Shown one piece after another: positions 26,326 to 34,768 of a stretch of 64,000 bases of DNA (the first letter of the stretch is position 1; every line of letters starts with the position of its first letter). A program made the translations under genes and the position numbers. The DNA comes from Acidimicrobiales bacterium. GTDB lineage: Bacteria; Actinomycetota; Acidimicrobiia; Acidimicrobiales; JAVJTC01. The notes under the pieces are model-generated. The model saw only the letters and a list, made by a program, of their open reading frames with translations, was not told where the DNA came from and searched no databases. The stretch is from NCBI GenBank assembly GCA_040219085.1, contig JAVJTC010000004.1, forward strand, positions 62,001-126,000, in the 5' to 3' direction.

Positions 26326-27198
26326 TCACCCGCTGCTCTCGCCCTCCGGCTGGACGTAGGTGTAACCGAAGCGTCCCTTGATGCAGAGGTTGCCCCAGGT
26401 CACGTCGTGGTCGGCCGGGGAGGTGACGGCGACGATGCGCTCGTCCTGGACGTGGAGGTCGAGGTTGCAGCCGACGCCGCAGTAGGAACACACCGTCCGC
26501 GAGACGCTCTGGTCCTCGGGGCGCCACTCGCCGGCCTCGCGCAGGGTGTACTCCGTGTGGAACTGGAGGGCGTTGGTCGGACACACCGCCACGCAGTTCC
26601 CGCAGTAGACGCACGCAGAGTCGGGCAGGGCGACGTCGTACTCGGTGGAGATACGGGCCCCGAAGCCCCGGCCGGCGACGGCGATGGCGTACGTGTGCTG
26701 GGCGTCGTCGCCGCACGCCTCGACGCACTTGTAGCAGAGGACGCAGCGGTCGTAGTCCCGGATGTAGAGGGTGTCCTGGACGCGGATCGGCTCGTCCACG
26801 GCAGCGGCGGCCTCGGGGTACCGGGAGGAGTCGGCGCCGTAGCGGGCCGCCATCTCGGTGATCTCGTCGGCCTGGTCCAGCTCGTTCGCTGTGCCGAGGA
26901 ACTCGAGGACCATCTTGCGGCTGTGACGGACGCGTTCGCTGTCGGTCGAGACGACCATGCCGTCCTCCACCGGCCGCGAGCACGACGGCACGAGGGCCCG
27001 CGAGCCGTCGACCTCGACGACACAGACCCGACACACGTTGACGGGCGTGAGGTTGGGCGCCCAACAGATGGTGGGCGTGTCGACGCCGGCGGCCGTGCAC
27101 GCGTCGAGGATCGTCGAACCGGCCGCGACGGTCACCTCCGCTCCGTCGACACGGATCGACACCGCCGTCTCGTCGGCTGCGCGTGACGTGTCGGTCAT
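26326..27198 (-). CDS. Formate dehydrogenase Fe-S subunit (split N-terminal part)
   Basis: 290 residues. Order of clusters: a plant-type 2Fe-2S domain (DACTAAGVDTPTICW, VNVCRVCVVEVDG), a NADH_G/His-Cys region, two 4Fe-4S ferredoxin motifs (CVLCYKCVEAC and CVYCGNCVAVCP) and a final TVCSYCGVGCNLDLHV ...GNLCIKGRFGY, which is the N-terminal 4Fe-4S of molybdopterin formate dehydrogenase. It stops exactly where the catalytic part normally continues; that part is encoded upstream as a separate gene (28946-30877). It carries electrons between the molybdenum site and the NAD module. Its ATG overlaps the stop of the upstream subunit. Confidence 0.88.
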   Translation of the reverse strand: MTDTSRAADETAVSIRVDGAEVTVAAGSTILDACTAAGVDTPTICWAPNLTPVNVCRVCVVEVDGSRALVPSCSRPVEDGMVVSTDSERVRHSRKMVLEFLGTANELDQADEITEMAARYGADSSRYPEAAAAVDEPIRVQDTLYIRDYDRCVLCYKCVEACGDDAQHTYAIAVAGRGFGARISTEYDVALPDSACVYCGNCVAVCPTNALQFHTEYTLREAGEWRPEDQSVSRTVCSYCGVGCNLDLHVQDERIVAVTSPADHDVTWGNLCIKGRFGYTYVQPEGESSG

Positions 27199-28949
27199 GG
27201 TCCGTCTCCGATCAGTCCCAGGTCGAGGGCGGACCGCACAGCTCCGGCGGCGGTGTGGCCGAGTCCGCAGATCGACGCGTCGGCCATGACGGCGCCGATG
27301 TCGTCGAGGAGGTGCCGACGCTCGGGGGCGAGCGAGCCCGACGAGTTGAGTTCCACGAGGATCTCGTGTTGTCGCACCGTGCCGACCCGGCACGGCACGC
27401 ACTGGCCGCACGACTCGTCACGGAAGAACTGGGCGACGCGTTCGACGACGGCCGCCATGTCGTCGCCGTGCCCGAAGGCGACGACCACACCGGAGCCGAG
27501 GCTCAGACCGGCGGCGCGGGCCGCATCCAGCGAGAGTTCGAGGTCCAGGTCGCCGGGTCCGACGAACGCCCCTGCTGCTCCGCCGAGGAGCACGGCGCGC
27601 AACTCGCCGGTGACGCCTCCGGCCATCTCGAGGAGCTCGGCGAGCGTGACACCGAAGTCCGCTTCGTAGACGCCGGGCACGGCGACCCGCCCCGACAGGC
27701 AGAACAGCCGGGTCCCGGGGGAGGTCTCGGTCCCACGCTCCCGGTACGGGTCGGGCCCGTCGGCGACGATGTCGACGACGTTGGCGAATGTCTCGACGTT
27801 GTTGATCGCGGTCGGCTCGCCGAACAACCCGTGGGTGGTCGGGTACGGGGGCTTGTTGCGGGGCTCGCCGCGGTATCCCTCGATCGAGTTGAACAGCGCC
27901 GTCTCCTCCCCGCAGATGTAGGCGCCGGCGCCGCGGCGGATCTCGATGTCGAAACGGTGGCCGGTACCGGCGACGTCGGCGCCGAGCAGGCCTGCGGCGC
28001 GGGCCGCGTCGACGGCCGCGGCGACCCGGGCGGTGGCGCGGGGGTACTCGCCACGCATGTAGACCCAGCCGTGTTCGGCCCCGACCGCGAGTCCGCAGAT
28101 GGTCATCGCCTCGACGAGGGCGAACGGGTCGTGTTCGAGCAGCGTCCGGTCCTTGAACGTGCCAGGCTCGGACTCGTCGCAGTTGGCCACGACGTGTTTC
28201 GTGTCACCCGGCGCGTCCGCGACCGCCCGCCACTTCGCGCCGGTGGGGAAGGCGGCGCCACCTCGACCCGACAGACCCGAAGTGCTCAGCGCGTCGATCA
28301 CCGCGTCCGGGCCGATCTCGACCGCCCGTGTCAGGGCGCGGTAGCCGCCGTGGGCCCGGTAGCTGTCGAGGCTCGTCGGATTCACGACGCCGACCCGGGC
28401 GAGGACCCGCAGGCCCGGGTCGCCATGCTGGGGTGACCGGAACGGCGCCGACTCGGCGTCGTCGGCGGGGACCCGGTCTGGGCGACCCCGTCCCTGGACG
28501 AACACCGCGGGGGCTCGCTCGCACTGCCCGAGGCACGGGCTGGGGTGCACCCGGGCGCCTTCGCCGCGGAGTCGCTCGGCCTGCCCGGCTGCGCCGGCGA
28601 TCTGACACGGGCCGTCGACGCACACATGGGTGACATCGTCGGTGTGGCCGGGATCCTCGGTGCGGAACATCTCGTAGAACGTCGCCACCCCGTACGCCTC
28701 GGCGGGGGGAACGCCGAGGCGTTCGCACACCAGGTTGAGCCCGCCCGGGGAGATCCAACCGACCTCGGCCTGCAGGGCGTGCAGCGCGGGCAACAACCGG
28801 TGGCGAAGGGATCTGCGACGCGCCGCTCCCCCGCGCACGAGTCGCTCCGTCTCGAACGTGACGGCGGACTCCGACACGGCGACGACGGCGTCCACCGCCG
28901 CACGTTCCGCCGCGTCGGCCCGGGCGTCGCCGAGATGCAGATCGGTCAC
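27195..28949 (-). CDS. NAD-reducing diaphorase subunit (NuoE-NuoF fusion)
   Basis: 584 residues. The first about 160 residues form the NuoE thioredoxin-like 2Fe-2S part (HVCVDGPCQIAG and PSPCLGQCERAP supply the four cysteines). The rest is NuoF-like: GRGGAAFPTGAKWR (NADH/FMN site), CDESEPGTFKDR, RGAGAYICGEETAL, then the 4Fe-4S motif ESCGQCVPCRVG. It oxidises or reduces NAD with electrons from formate. ATGA overlaps on both sides put all three subunits in one coupled leftward operon. Confidence 0.92.
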   Translation of the reverse strand: MTDLHLGDARADAAERAAVDAVVAVSESAVTFETERLVRGGAARRRSLRHRLLPALHALQAEVGWISPGGLNLVCERLGVPPAEAYGVATFYEMFRTEDPGHTDDVTHVCVDGPCQIAGAAGQAERLRGEGARVHPSPCLGQCERAPAVFVQGRGRPDRVPADDAESAPFRSPQHGDPGLRVLARVGVVNPTSLDSYRAHGGYRALTRAVEIGPDAVIDALSTSGLSGRGGAAFPTGAKWRAVADAPGDTKHVVANCDESEPGTFKDRTLLEHDPFALVEAMTICGLAVGAEHGWVYMRGEYPRATARVAAAVDAARAAGLLGADVAGTGHRFDIEIRRGAGAYICGEETALFNSIEGYRGEPRNKPPYPTTHGLFGEPTAINNVETFANVVDIVADGPDPYRERGTETSPGTRLFCLSGRVAVPGVYEADFGVTLAELLEMAGGVTGELRAVLLGGAAGAFVGPGDLDLELSLDAARAAGLSLGSGVVVAFGHGDDMAAVVERVAQFFRDESCGQCVPCRVGTVRQHEILVELNSSGSLAPERRHLLDDIGAVMADASICGLGHTAAGAVRSALDLGLIGDGP

Positions 28950-30877
28950 GGCGACCCCGCGGCCACGTCGGCGTCGAGCCTGTCGATCCGTACAGCGGCG
29001 GCCTTGAACTCGGCGGTCCCCGAGCGCTCGTCGTAGGCGTCGTTGGTCAACAGGTTGGCGTCGACGAGGTCGGGGAAGTGGAACGTCGTGAAAACCAGAC
29101 CCCGGGGGATGTCGGGCTGGAACCTGACGGCCATCTCGACGGACCCACGCGGCGACGACACCCTCACCCGTTCGCCGTCGGCGATGTCGAGGTCCGCCGC
29201 GTCGGCCGGGTTGATGTCGAGCGCGTCGCCGTAGCGGATCGGCGACGCGTAGTCGCCGGACTGCACGCCCGTGTTGTAGGAGTCCAACGCCCGCCCCGTG
29301 GTCAGCCGCAGCGGAAAACGTTCGCTCAGTTCCTCCACCGGTCCGGCATGGGCGACCACCGAGAACGGCGCGGGGTCGCGCCCGTCACGCTCCGGTTCCC
29401 ACAGCCACCCGTGCAGGAACGGACTGCCCGGATGCGTCTCGTCGGGGCAGGGCCACTGCAGCCCTCCCTCGTCGGCGAGACGCTCCCACGACATCCCTGC
29501 GTGCAGTGGCGACAGCGACCGCAGCTCGTCCCACGCCGCCTCCGGGTCCCGGGGGCCGAGGTCGACGCCCATCGTGGCGGCGAGATCGCAGAGGATGTCG
29601 ATGTCGTGGCGTGCCTCACCGGGCGGTGGAACCGCAGCGCGCACGCGTTGAACCCGCCGCTCCGACGACGTGACCGTGCCGTCGGACTCCGCCCACGCGA
29701 CCGACGCCGGGAACACGACGTCCGCGAGCTCCGCTGTGCGGGTGAGGAAGATGTCCTGGACGATCAGCGTGTCGAGCCCGCCGAGGACCGCACGGGCGTG
29801 GCCGATGTCGGCCTCCGAATCAGCCGGGTTCTCACCGATGACATAGAGCGCGCGCATGTCACCGCGCTCCATCGCCTCGAACATCTCGGTCAGGTGCCAT
29901 CCCCGTTCCGGGTTCACCGCGACACCCCACTCGACCTCGAATCTGGACCGGGCGGCATCGTCGGTGACGTCGGCGAACCCCGGCAACTTGTCGGGCAACG
30001 CCCCCATGTCACCACCGCCCTGGACGTTGTTCTGCCCCCGCAGGGGGACCAACCCCGACCCCCACCGCCCGACGTGGCCGGTGAGAAGCGCCAGGTTGCA
30101 CAGCGACAGGACGTTGTCGACACCGTTGTGGTGCTCGGTGATCCCCAGCGTCCACAGGATCTGGGCCTTGTCGGCACTTGCATAGGCGTGGGCGAGCTCG
30201 ACGACGGCGTCGGCCGGAATACCGCAGATCCCGGCGACGACCTCCGGCGTGTAGGGCTCCACGGACGCAGCGAACTCCTCGTAACCCTTCGTCGCGTGGT
30301 CGATGAAGTCCGTGTTCGCCAAGCCCGCGTGGATGATCTCGCGGGCGAGTCCGTTGGCGAGGGCGATGTCGGTGCCGACATCGATTCCCAGCCAGACATC
30401 CGCGAACTTCGCCGAGGACGTGCGGCGCGGATCCACGCAGTACATCGTGGCGCCCGCGTCGATCCCCTTCATGAGGTGGTGGAAGAAGATGGGGTGCGCC
30501 TCACGGGCGTTGGAGCCCCACAGGACGATCACGTCGGCCTCTTCTATCTCCGCGTAGGAGCTCGTGCCCCCACCCGCTCCGAACACTGTCGCCAGACCGA
30601 CGACGGAAGGAGCGTGTCAAGTTCGATTACACGAGTCGATGTTGTTCGATCCGAGCACCACCCGCGAGAACTTCTGAGCCATGTAGTTCATCTCGTTGGT
30701 GGCCTTCGAACACGAGAACATCCCCACGGCGCTGGGTCCACGGTCGTCGAGTGCCCTTCGCAGACCCGACGACGCCCGCTCGAGCGCCTCGGCCCAGGAG
30801 GCTTCCCGCAGATCACCGCCGTCACGCACCAGCGGGGTGGTCAGTCGCGCGCGCGGTCTCCTCGACGGCCGTCCCAT
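28946..30877 (-). CDS. Selenocysteine formate dehydrogenase catalytic subunit
   Basis: One frame of 643 residues from ATG 30877, containing an in-frame TGA at 30617-30619 (residue 87). The context SCNRT-Sec-HAPSVVGLATV is the standard Sec site of formate dehydrogenases. Before it come RARLTTPLVRDGG and the SKATNEMNYMAQKFSR block; after it come the bis-MGD binding blocks (GSNAREAHPIFFHHLMKG, PLRGQNNVQGGGDMG, LRLTTGRALDSYNTG). The usual N-terminal 4Fe-4S is absent and is in the separate subunit (26326-27198). It oxidises formate at a molybdenum or tungsten centre. Reading the TGA as stop would wrongly give two genes. Confidence 0.9.
30576..30619 (-). promoter_or_regulatory. UGA-Sec codon and bacterial SECIS hairpin
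   Basis: On the minus strand the TGA is followed 18 bases later by GGTCT, the apical-loop signal bound by SelB; the E. coli fdhF element has the same 18-base spacing from memory. Stems GTCG/CGAC and GCTCC/GGAGC enclose the loop. Confidence 0.82.
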
Positions 30878-30948
30878 GATCGATCCTCTCGCTGTCAGTG
30901 TCCTACGAGTCAGATTAGTGGTAGCCGAAATGCAGGTCGGGTGTCCCG

Positions 30949-31506
30949 TCAGCCGGCGGACGGCCCCGAGGTGCCGAGGATGGCAGCCAGGCGATCGAAC
31001 CGGGGGTCTTCGTCGCCTGCGATCCGTCCGACCCAACGGAGCGCCTCGGCGGTGTCGATGTGGGTGCCGATGGCGAGCATCGCCTCGATGTCGACCCAGT
31101 CCTTCGGTCGGTCATACACGGCCTTGCAGATCGTGAGGTGGGTGGCCGACAGCACGCGGATCGTCTGACCCGCGAACGGCACGACGACTGAAGCCTCATC
31201 GGCGGCGGCGTGAAACGGGTCGTAGGAGAAGAAGAGGTCGACCGGCGTCGTGTCCCACATGATCCGGACCTGATCGTCGCGGACGGCGGTCTCACGTGCA
31301 CCGGCGATCTCGGCACCGAGGTCACCCAGCGGCCCGAGAACCTCGGCGGCCCGATCCACGGACACGAAGACGTTCACGTCGATGTCGATCGTGGCTCGCG
31401 GTTCGGCGTGATAGCCGAGGGAGATCGCGCCGCCGAACGCGTGCGGAATCGCACTCAGGGCCCGGTCGATCGCGAGGACCTTGTCGGGGAGCGACAACCG
31501 GGTCAC
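30949..31506 (-). CDS. Nucleotidyltransferase of a toxin-antitoxin-like pair
   Basis: 185 residues with a minimal nucleotidyltransferase motif, FGGAISLGYHAEPRATIDIDV, giving the G-G and D-x-D residues. FSYDPFHAAADEASVV, LTICKAVYDRPKDWVDIEAML follow as in AbiEii/MNT-type proteins. Such enzymes pair with a small HTH protein as toxin and antitoxin. Its ATG overlaps the TGA of the upstream HTH gene. It could alternatively be a stand-alone nucleotidyltransferase; toxicity is not shown. Confidence 0.72.
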   Translation of the reverse strand: MTRLSLPDKVLAIDRALSAIPHAFGGAISLGYHAEPRATIDIDVNVFVSVDRAAEVLGPLGDLGAEIAGARETAVRDDQVRIMWDTTPVDLFFSYDPFHAAADEASVVVPFAGQTIRVLSATHLTICKAVYDRPKDWVDIEAMLAIGTHIDTAEALRWVGRIAGDEDPRFDRLAAILGTSGPSAG

Positions 31507-31829
31507 GACGAGTCGATCCGCGGCCAGGTGAGCGGACCGCGGTCGCGGTGTCCGATCGCGTCTGCGAGAAGGAGGACGTCGACGAGTCGCTCACCGTGCT
31601 CTTCGGGCCCCGACGGCGGCGGAATGTCCGGCGGTTCGGGTGCGAGTCTGAGCTCGAGATGCTCGCCCGCGGCCGACAGGAGTCGCCGGAGGGTGCGGGT
31701 CGTGGGATCGCGGCGGCCGTGTTCGTAGGCGGAGATCACCGGTTGGCTGGTGCCTGCGCGTGCGGCCAACGCGGCCTGGCTCAGACCCCTGCGTCGGCGG
31801 GCTACCCGTAGCAGCTCAGCCGGTTCCAT
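31503..31829 (-). CDS. XRE-family HTH regulator (putative antitoxin)
   Basis: 108 residues. RVARRRRGLSQAALAARAGTSQPVISAYEHGRRDPTTRTLRRL, read in pieces, is a clear Xre HTH; the tail is proline-rich. It is the first gene of a coupled pair with the nucleotidyltransferase and probably represses their shared promoter. The start ATG at 31829 lies directly after a -10 element, which would make the mRNA leaderless. Confidence 0.78.
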   Translation of the reverse strand: MEPAELLRVARRRRGLSQAALAARAGTSQPVISAYEHGRRDPTTRTLRRLLSAAGEHLELRLAPEPPDIPPPSGPEEHGERLVDVLLLADAIGHRDRGPLTWPRIDSS

Positions 31830-31835
31830 CCGGCG

Positions 31836-31841
31836 AGTATA
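31836..31841 (-). promoter_or_regulatory. -10 element and direct repeats before the HTH-toxin pair
   Basis: TATACT on the minus strand ends 6 bases before ATG 31829. Two TATATCG copies (31838-31844 and 31852-31858) 14 bases apart overlap it and may be autoregulatory sites. Confidence 0.42.
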
Positions 31842-31919
31842 TCGGATCGTCTATATCGTTGGCGCAGCAGCCGTCAGACCACCTCCGCTTCGCGGCCGCG
31901 CGGGTGCGACACTGCCCCC

Positions 31920-32603
31920 ATGGATGAACACGGCCATTCCCCCGACGATGACAGCGGCCACGGGCACGACGCCTCGCCACACCACGGGCATCACGCAGAT
32001 CGCGGACTGCGGGGGACCATGCGATACCTGCGGCGCCTGCCGAGGATGTGGCGGTCGCAGACCAACGACGCCGTGGTCGACGCCATCGCGCCCTCGGCGG
32101 GCGAGACGGTCGTCGACATCGGCGCGGGCATGGGGGCCGCGGCCATTCGGGCTGCCGGCCGGGGTGCCGTCGTCGTCGCCGTGGAGCCAACGCCGTTCAT
32201 GCGGCGGGTCCTGACCGTCCGTCGGTTGGCATCCACAGCCAGACCGCGGGTCGACATCCGCGACGGTTCCGCCGAATCCCTACCCGTGGCCGACGGCATC
32301 GCCGACGCCGTGTGGGCCGTGAACGTGATGCACCACTGGACCGACTGGCACCTCGCCGTCGACCAGATCGCACGGGTCGTGGCGCCCGGCGGACGGATCC
32401 TGCTCGTCGACGAGGACTTCGACGACCCCGCTCACCCCGAACACGACGCGGTCAGACCCGGCCACCGACACGACTTCGACGACGTGGACGTGGAGGCGGT
32501 GGGCGGACGCCTCGGTGACGCCGGTTTCGTCGACGTCGACGCGGCCGTGACGCACTTCGCCGGGCGTCCGTCGAAGTTGATCACCGCCCGCAGGGGAGCG
32601 TGA
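31920..32603 (+). CDS. Class I SAM-dependent methyltransferase with His-rich N-terminus
   Basis: 227 residues. The N-terminal 30 residues are rich in His and Asp (HGHSPDDDSGHGHDASPHHG), possibly metal-binding. The Rossmann SAM site is VVDIGAGMGAAAIRAAG, followed by VVAVEPTPFMRRV and VAPGGRILLVDEDF. The substrate is unknown. It is convergent with the GT92-like gene and stands near the hydroxylation/glycosylation cluster, but no shared operon is seen. Confidence 0.82.
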   Translation: MDEHGHSPDDDSGHGHDASPHHGHHADRGLRGTMRYLRRLPRMWRSQTNDAVVDAIAPSAGETVVDIGAGMGAAAIRAAGRGAVVVAVEPTPFMRRVLTVRRLASTARPRVDIRDGSAESLPVADGIADAVWAVNVMHHWTDWHLAVDQIARVVAPGGRILLVDEDFDDPAHPEHDAVRPGHRHDFDDVDVEAVGGRLGDAGFVDVDAAVTHFAGRPSKLITARRGA

Positions 32604-32612
32604 TCGGAAGAA

Positions 32613-33689
32613 TCACCGCCCCTGCAGGGCCACCCGGAGGTTGTCGACGTACGCCTCCTGGGTGTCGTACCGGAGGTACTCGTCGAGGTCAGCACCCGGT
32701 GGGCGCGTGAGGACCGCCATCCTCTGCAGAGCCGCCGACTTCATCGCGTACCGGTAGCGACTCTCGAACTGGGCCTCCATGTCGTCGGCGTCGGTGCATT
32801 CGAAGTCCACGAGACGCCGGATCTGGGTGAGGAAGATCTCCCGCAGTTCACGCACCGCTGTTCCGGCGTCGACGGTGGGACCCTGCAGCGGCCGCGTCGC
32901 AGGCGGAAGCGAGCGGTAGTACTGCAGGAGAAGGCACCGGGTCGGGATGTTCGACCAGTTGGCCGGCTCGACGAGGAAGCGCGCCAGCCGCTCACGTTCG
33001 CGGTCCCCGCTCTTCGAGTTGAAGAACTGGTGGTCGACGATCCTGGTCATCACGTCGAGGTGACCGCGGGACACGAAGTGCAGGACCACCGGGTGGTCGG
33101 CGTCGGGCGACGCCGACAGCAGGTGCGGGTGGCGGGGGCGGGCGCCGATTTCGACTCCGCTGCTCAGGACGCTTCTCGTCTTCCCCGCGTCGTGGGCGTG
33201 GATCCCCAGCCACGTGGTGGCGTCGCGGCGGACGATGCTCTTCACGTGGTCCGAGACGCGGCCCGCGTACTCGTCGAGGCCACCGAGGACACTGGCCCGG
33301 CTGTAGTCCGACGAGATCATCAACTGCCACGGGAACTGCACCTGTCCCACATCGGCCGCCATCGTCGAGAGGTAGTCACCGATGTCCGCGAACGGGTGCA
33401 GGTACAGGAATTCGTCGACGTCGAGCACCAGGATCCAGTCCTCACGCACGAGGGGAAGGTGCGCGTTGTAACAGCGGATCTGCCAGCCCGGCTGGAAGTC
33501 GTCGAAGTGCAGCACCTCGACGCGGGACCCGAGCCCGATCCGTTCGATCGTGCGGACGGCGGGACCCGGATCGGCCTCGGTGCTGATGAGGTAGATGCGG
33601 TCGAATCCCAGTTGGAGGTGGTACCGGGCCCACTCCTCCACGAACGGTGACTCGTTGCGGGCGATGCACACGATCGCAGCGGTTGTCAT
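32613..33689 (-). CDS. GT92/GT2-like glycosyltransferase
   Basis: 358 residues. The start AAIVCIARNESPFVEEWARYH, the FDRIYLIS block and the metal-binding LVLDVDEFLYL (D-x-D) match the Glyco_tranf_2_4/GT92 group, which transfers galactose and related sugars to glycoproteins in animals and plants. Its ATG overlaps the TGA of the GnT1-like gene (ATGA), so both belong to the leftward glycosylation operon. Donor sugar cannot be read. Likely cytoplasmic, with no signal peptide. Confidence 0.8.
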   Translation of the reverse strand: MTTAAIVCIARNESPFVEEWARYHLQLGFDRIYLISTEADPGPAVRTIERIGLGSRVEVLHFDDFQPGWQIRCYNAHLPLVREDWILVLDVDEFLYLHPFADIGDYLSTMAADVGQVQFPWQLMISSDYSRASVLGGLDEYAGRVSDHVKSIVRRDATTWLGIHAHDAGKTRSVLSSGVEIGARPRHPHLLSASPDADHPVVLHFVSRGHLDVMTRIVDHQFFNSKSGDRERERLARFLVEPANWSNIPTRCLLLQYYRSLPPATRPLQGPTVDAGTAVRELREIFLTQIRRLVDFECTDADDMEAQFESRYRYAMKSAALQRMAVLTRPPGADLDEYLRYDTQEAYVDNLRVALQGR

Positions 33690-34678
33690 CGCCGGCCGAG
33701 GCCCCCCACACCCGTGTCCACTGCGCTGGAACGCTCCGGCGGTATACCCAGCCGGGCCGACTCGCTGATGGTGCGACCCGGCCAGCGGATCCCCGAGTAG
33801 TCCCAGTACTCGTCGAGGGTCCGTTCGGCACCGAGGGAGAACGGGTCGAGGATGCCCTCGGGATCCCCGGCCAGCAGCACCCGTAGACGGCGGCAGGCGC
33901 GCTCGTGGCGCCGCTCGCGGAGACCGTCGGGGTCATCGTTGACGTACTTCGGGTTCGCCTCCGGGTGCATCCGGTGCCAGATGATGCGCCGCGGCGGATT
34001 CCACAGGTCGTAGCCCGAGGTGAAGGAGCGGAGCGTGAGAGCGAATTCCTCGCCGCTGTAGAGATGCTCGGGATCCTGGCGCACCTCGACGTTCCAGGCG
34101 CCCACCGTGAAGACGAAGGCCCCCGAGATCACCCGCGTCGGCCGGGGACCCGGCGGCGTGCCGGGCGGAGCGGGCACCGTCGGATGGTGGATCCAGCCGT
34201 CGGGTGACCACTGCACTATCTGTGTGACCGGCACAGGGTCGTCGACGTCGTCGATGGGGACCATGCGACCGTCCTGTAGCCGGTACAGCGGAGGAAACCC
34301 GGTGATCAGGGGCTTCGCGCCCGGCAGACCCCGCACGAGATCGACGAGCGCGTCGTCCCACCCGTCCGCCATCCGGGAATGCGCGTCGACCTGGAGGGTG
34401 AAGTCCTCACCGTCGTAGAGCCCCTGGGCCTCGAAGCGGGCCCAGCAGCCACCCCGGCTCAGCCCGGCCGGGTAGCGCAGAACGCGCAGCTCGGCGCGCT
34501 CGCCGAGGCGATCCAGGCAGTCGGACCCGGCATCGGCGATCGCTTCGTCGAACTGCAGACAGATGCCGAACCGCAGCCGTTCGGGGTGGACAGCACCGTC
34601 GATACAGCTGGAGATGGTGGCGGCGAGCTCGGGCTCGCGATAGGCGGCCAGCTGGACGAAGATCGTCGGCGCCTCCAT
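33686..34678 (-). CDS. Skp1-GnT1-like GlcNAc transferase (first copy)
   Basis: 330 residues from ATG 34678; an upstream in-frame start would overlap the divergent promoter. Motifs of the GlcNAc family (PF11397) are clear: IFVQLAAYREPELAATISSC, GGCWARFEAQGLYDGEDF, LQVDAHSRMADGWDD (D-x-H), and ISGAFVFTVGAWN then LYSGEEFALTLRSFTSGYDL. In Dictyostelium this family puts GlcNAc on hydroxyproline of Skp1. Together with the prolyl-hydroxylase-like genes nearby it suggests hydroxyproline GlcNAcylation (inference). It is coupled to the GT92-like gene downstream. Confidence 0.85.
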   Translation of the reverse strand: MEAPTIFVQLAAYREPELAATISSCIDGAVHPERLRFGICLQFDEAIADAGSDCLDRLGERAELRVLRYPAGLSRGGCWARFEAQGLYDGEDFTLQVDAHSRMADGWDDALVDLVRGLPGAKPLITGFPPLYRLQDGRMVPIDDVDDPVPVTQIVQWSPDGWIHHPTVPAPPGTPPGPRPTRVISGAFVFTVGAWNVEVRQDPEHLYSGEEFALTLRSFTSGYDLWNPPRRIIWHRMHPEANPKYVNDDPDGLRERRHERACRRLRVLLAGDPEGILDPFSLGAERTLDEYWDYSGIRWPGRTISESARLGIPPERSSAVDTGVGGLGRR

Positions 34679-34768
34679 CCGTGGCGGACCGCCCGCAGCT
34701 GTCACGGGCGCACCCCGGTCCGCGCATCTTCCCGCCGGGTCCGACGTGGCCGGTAGCGTCGGCACGCG

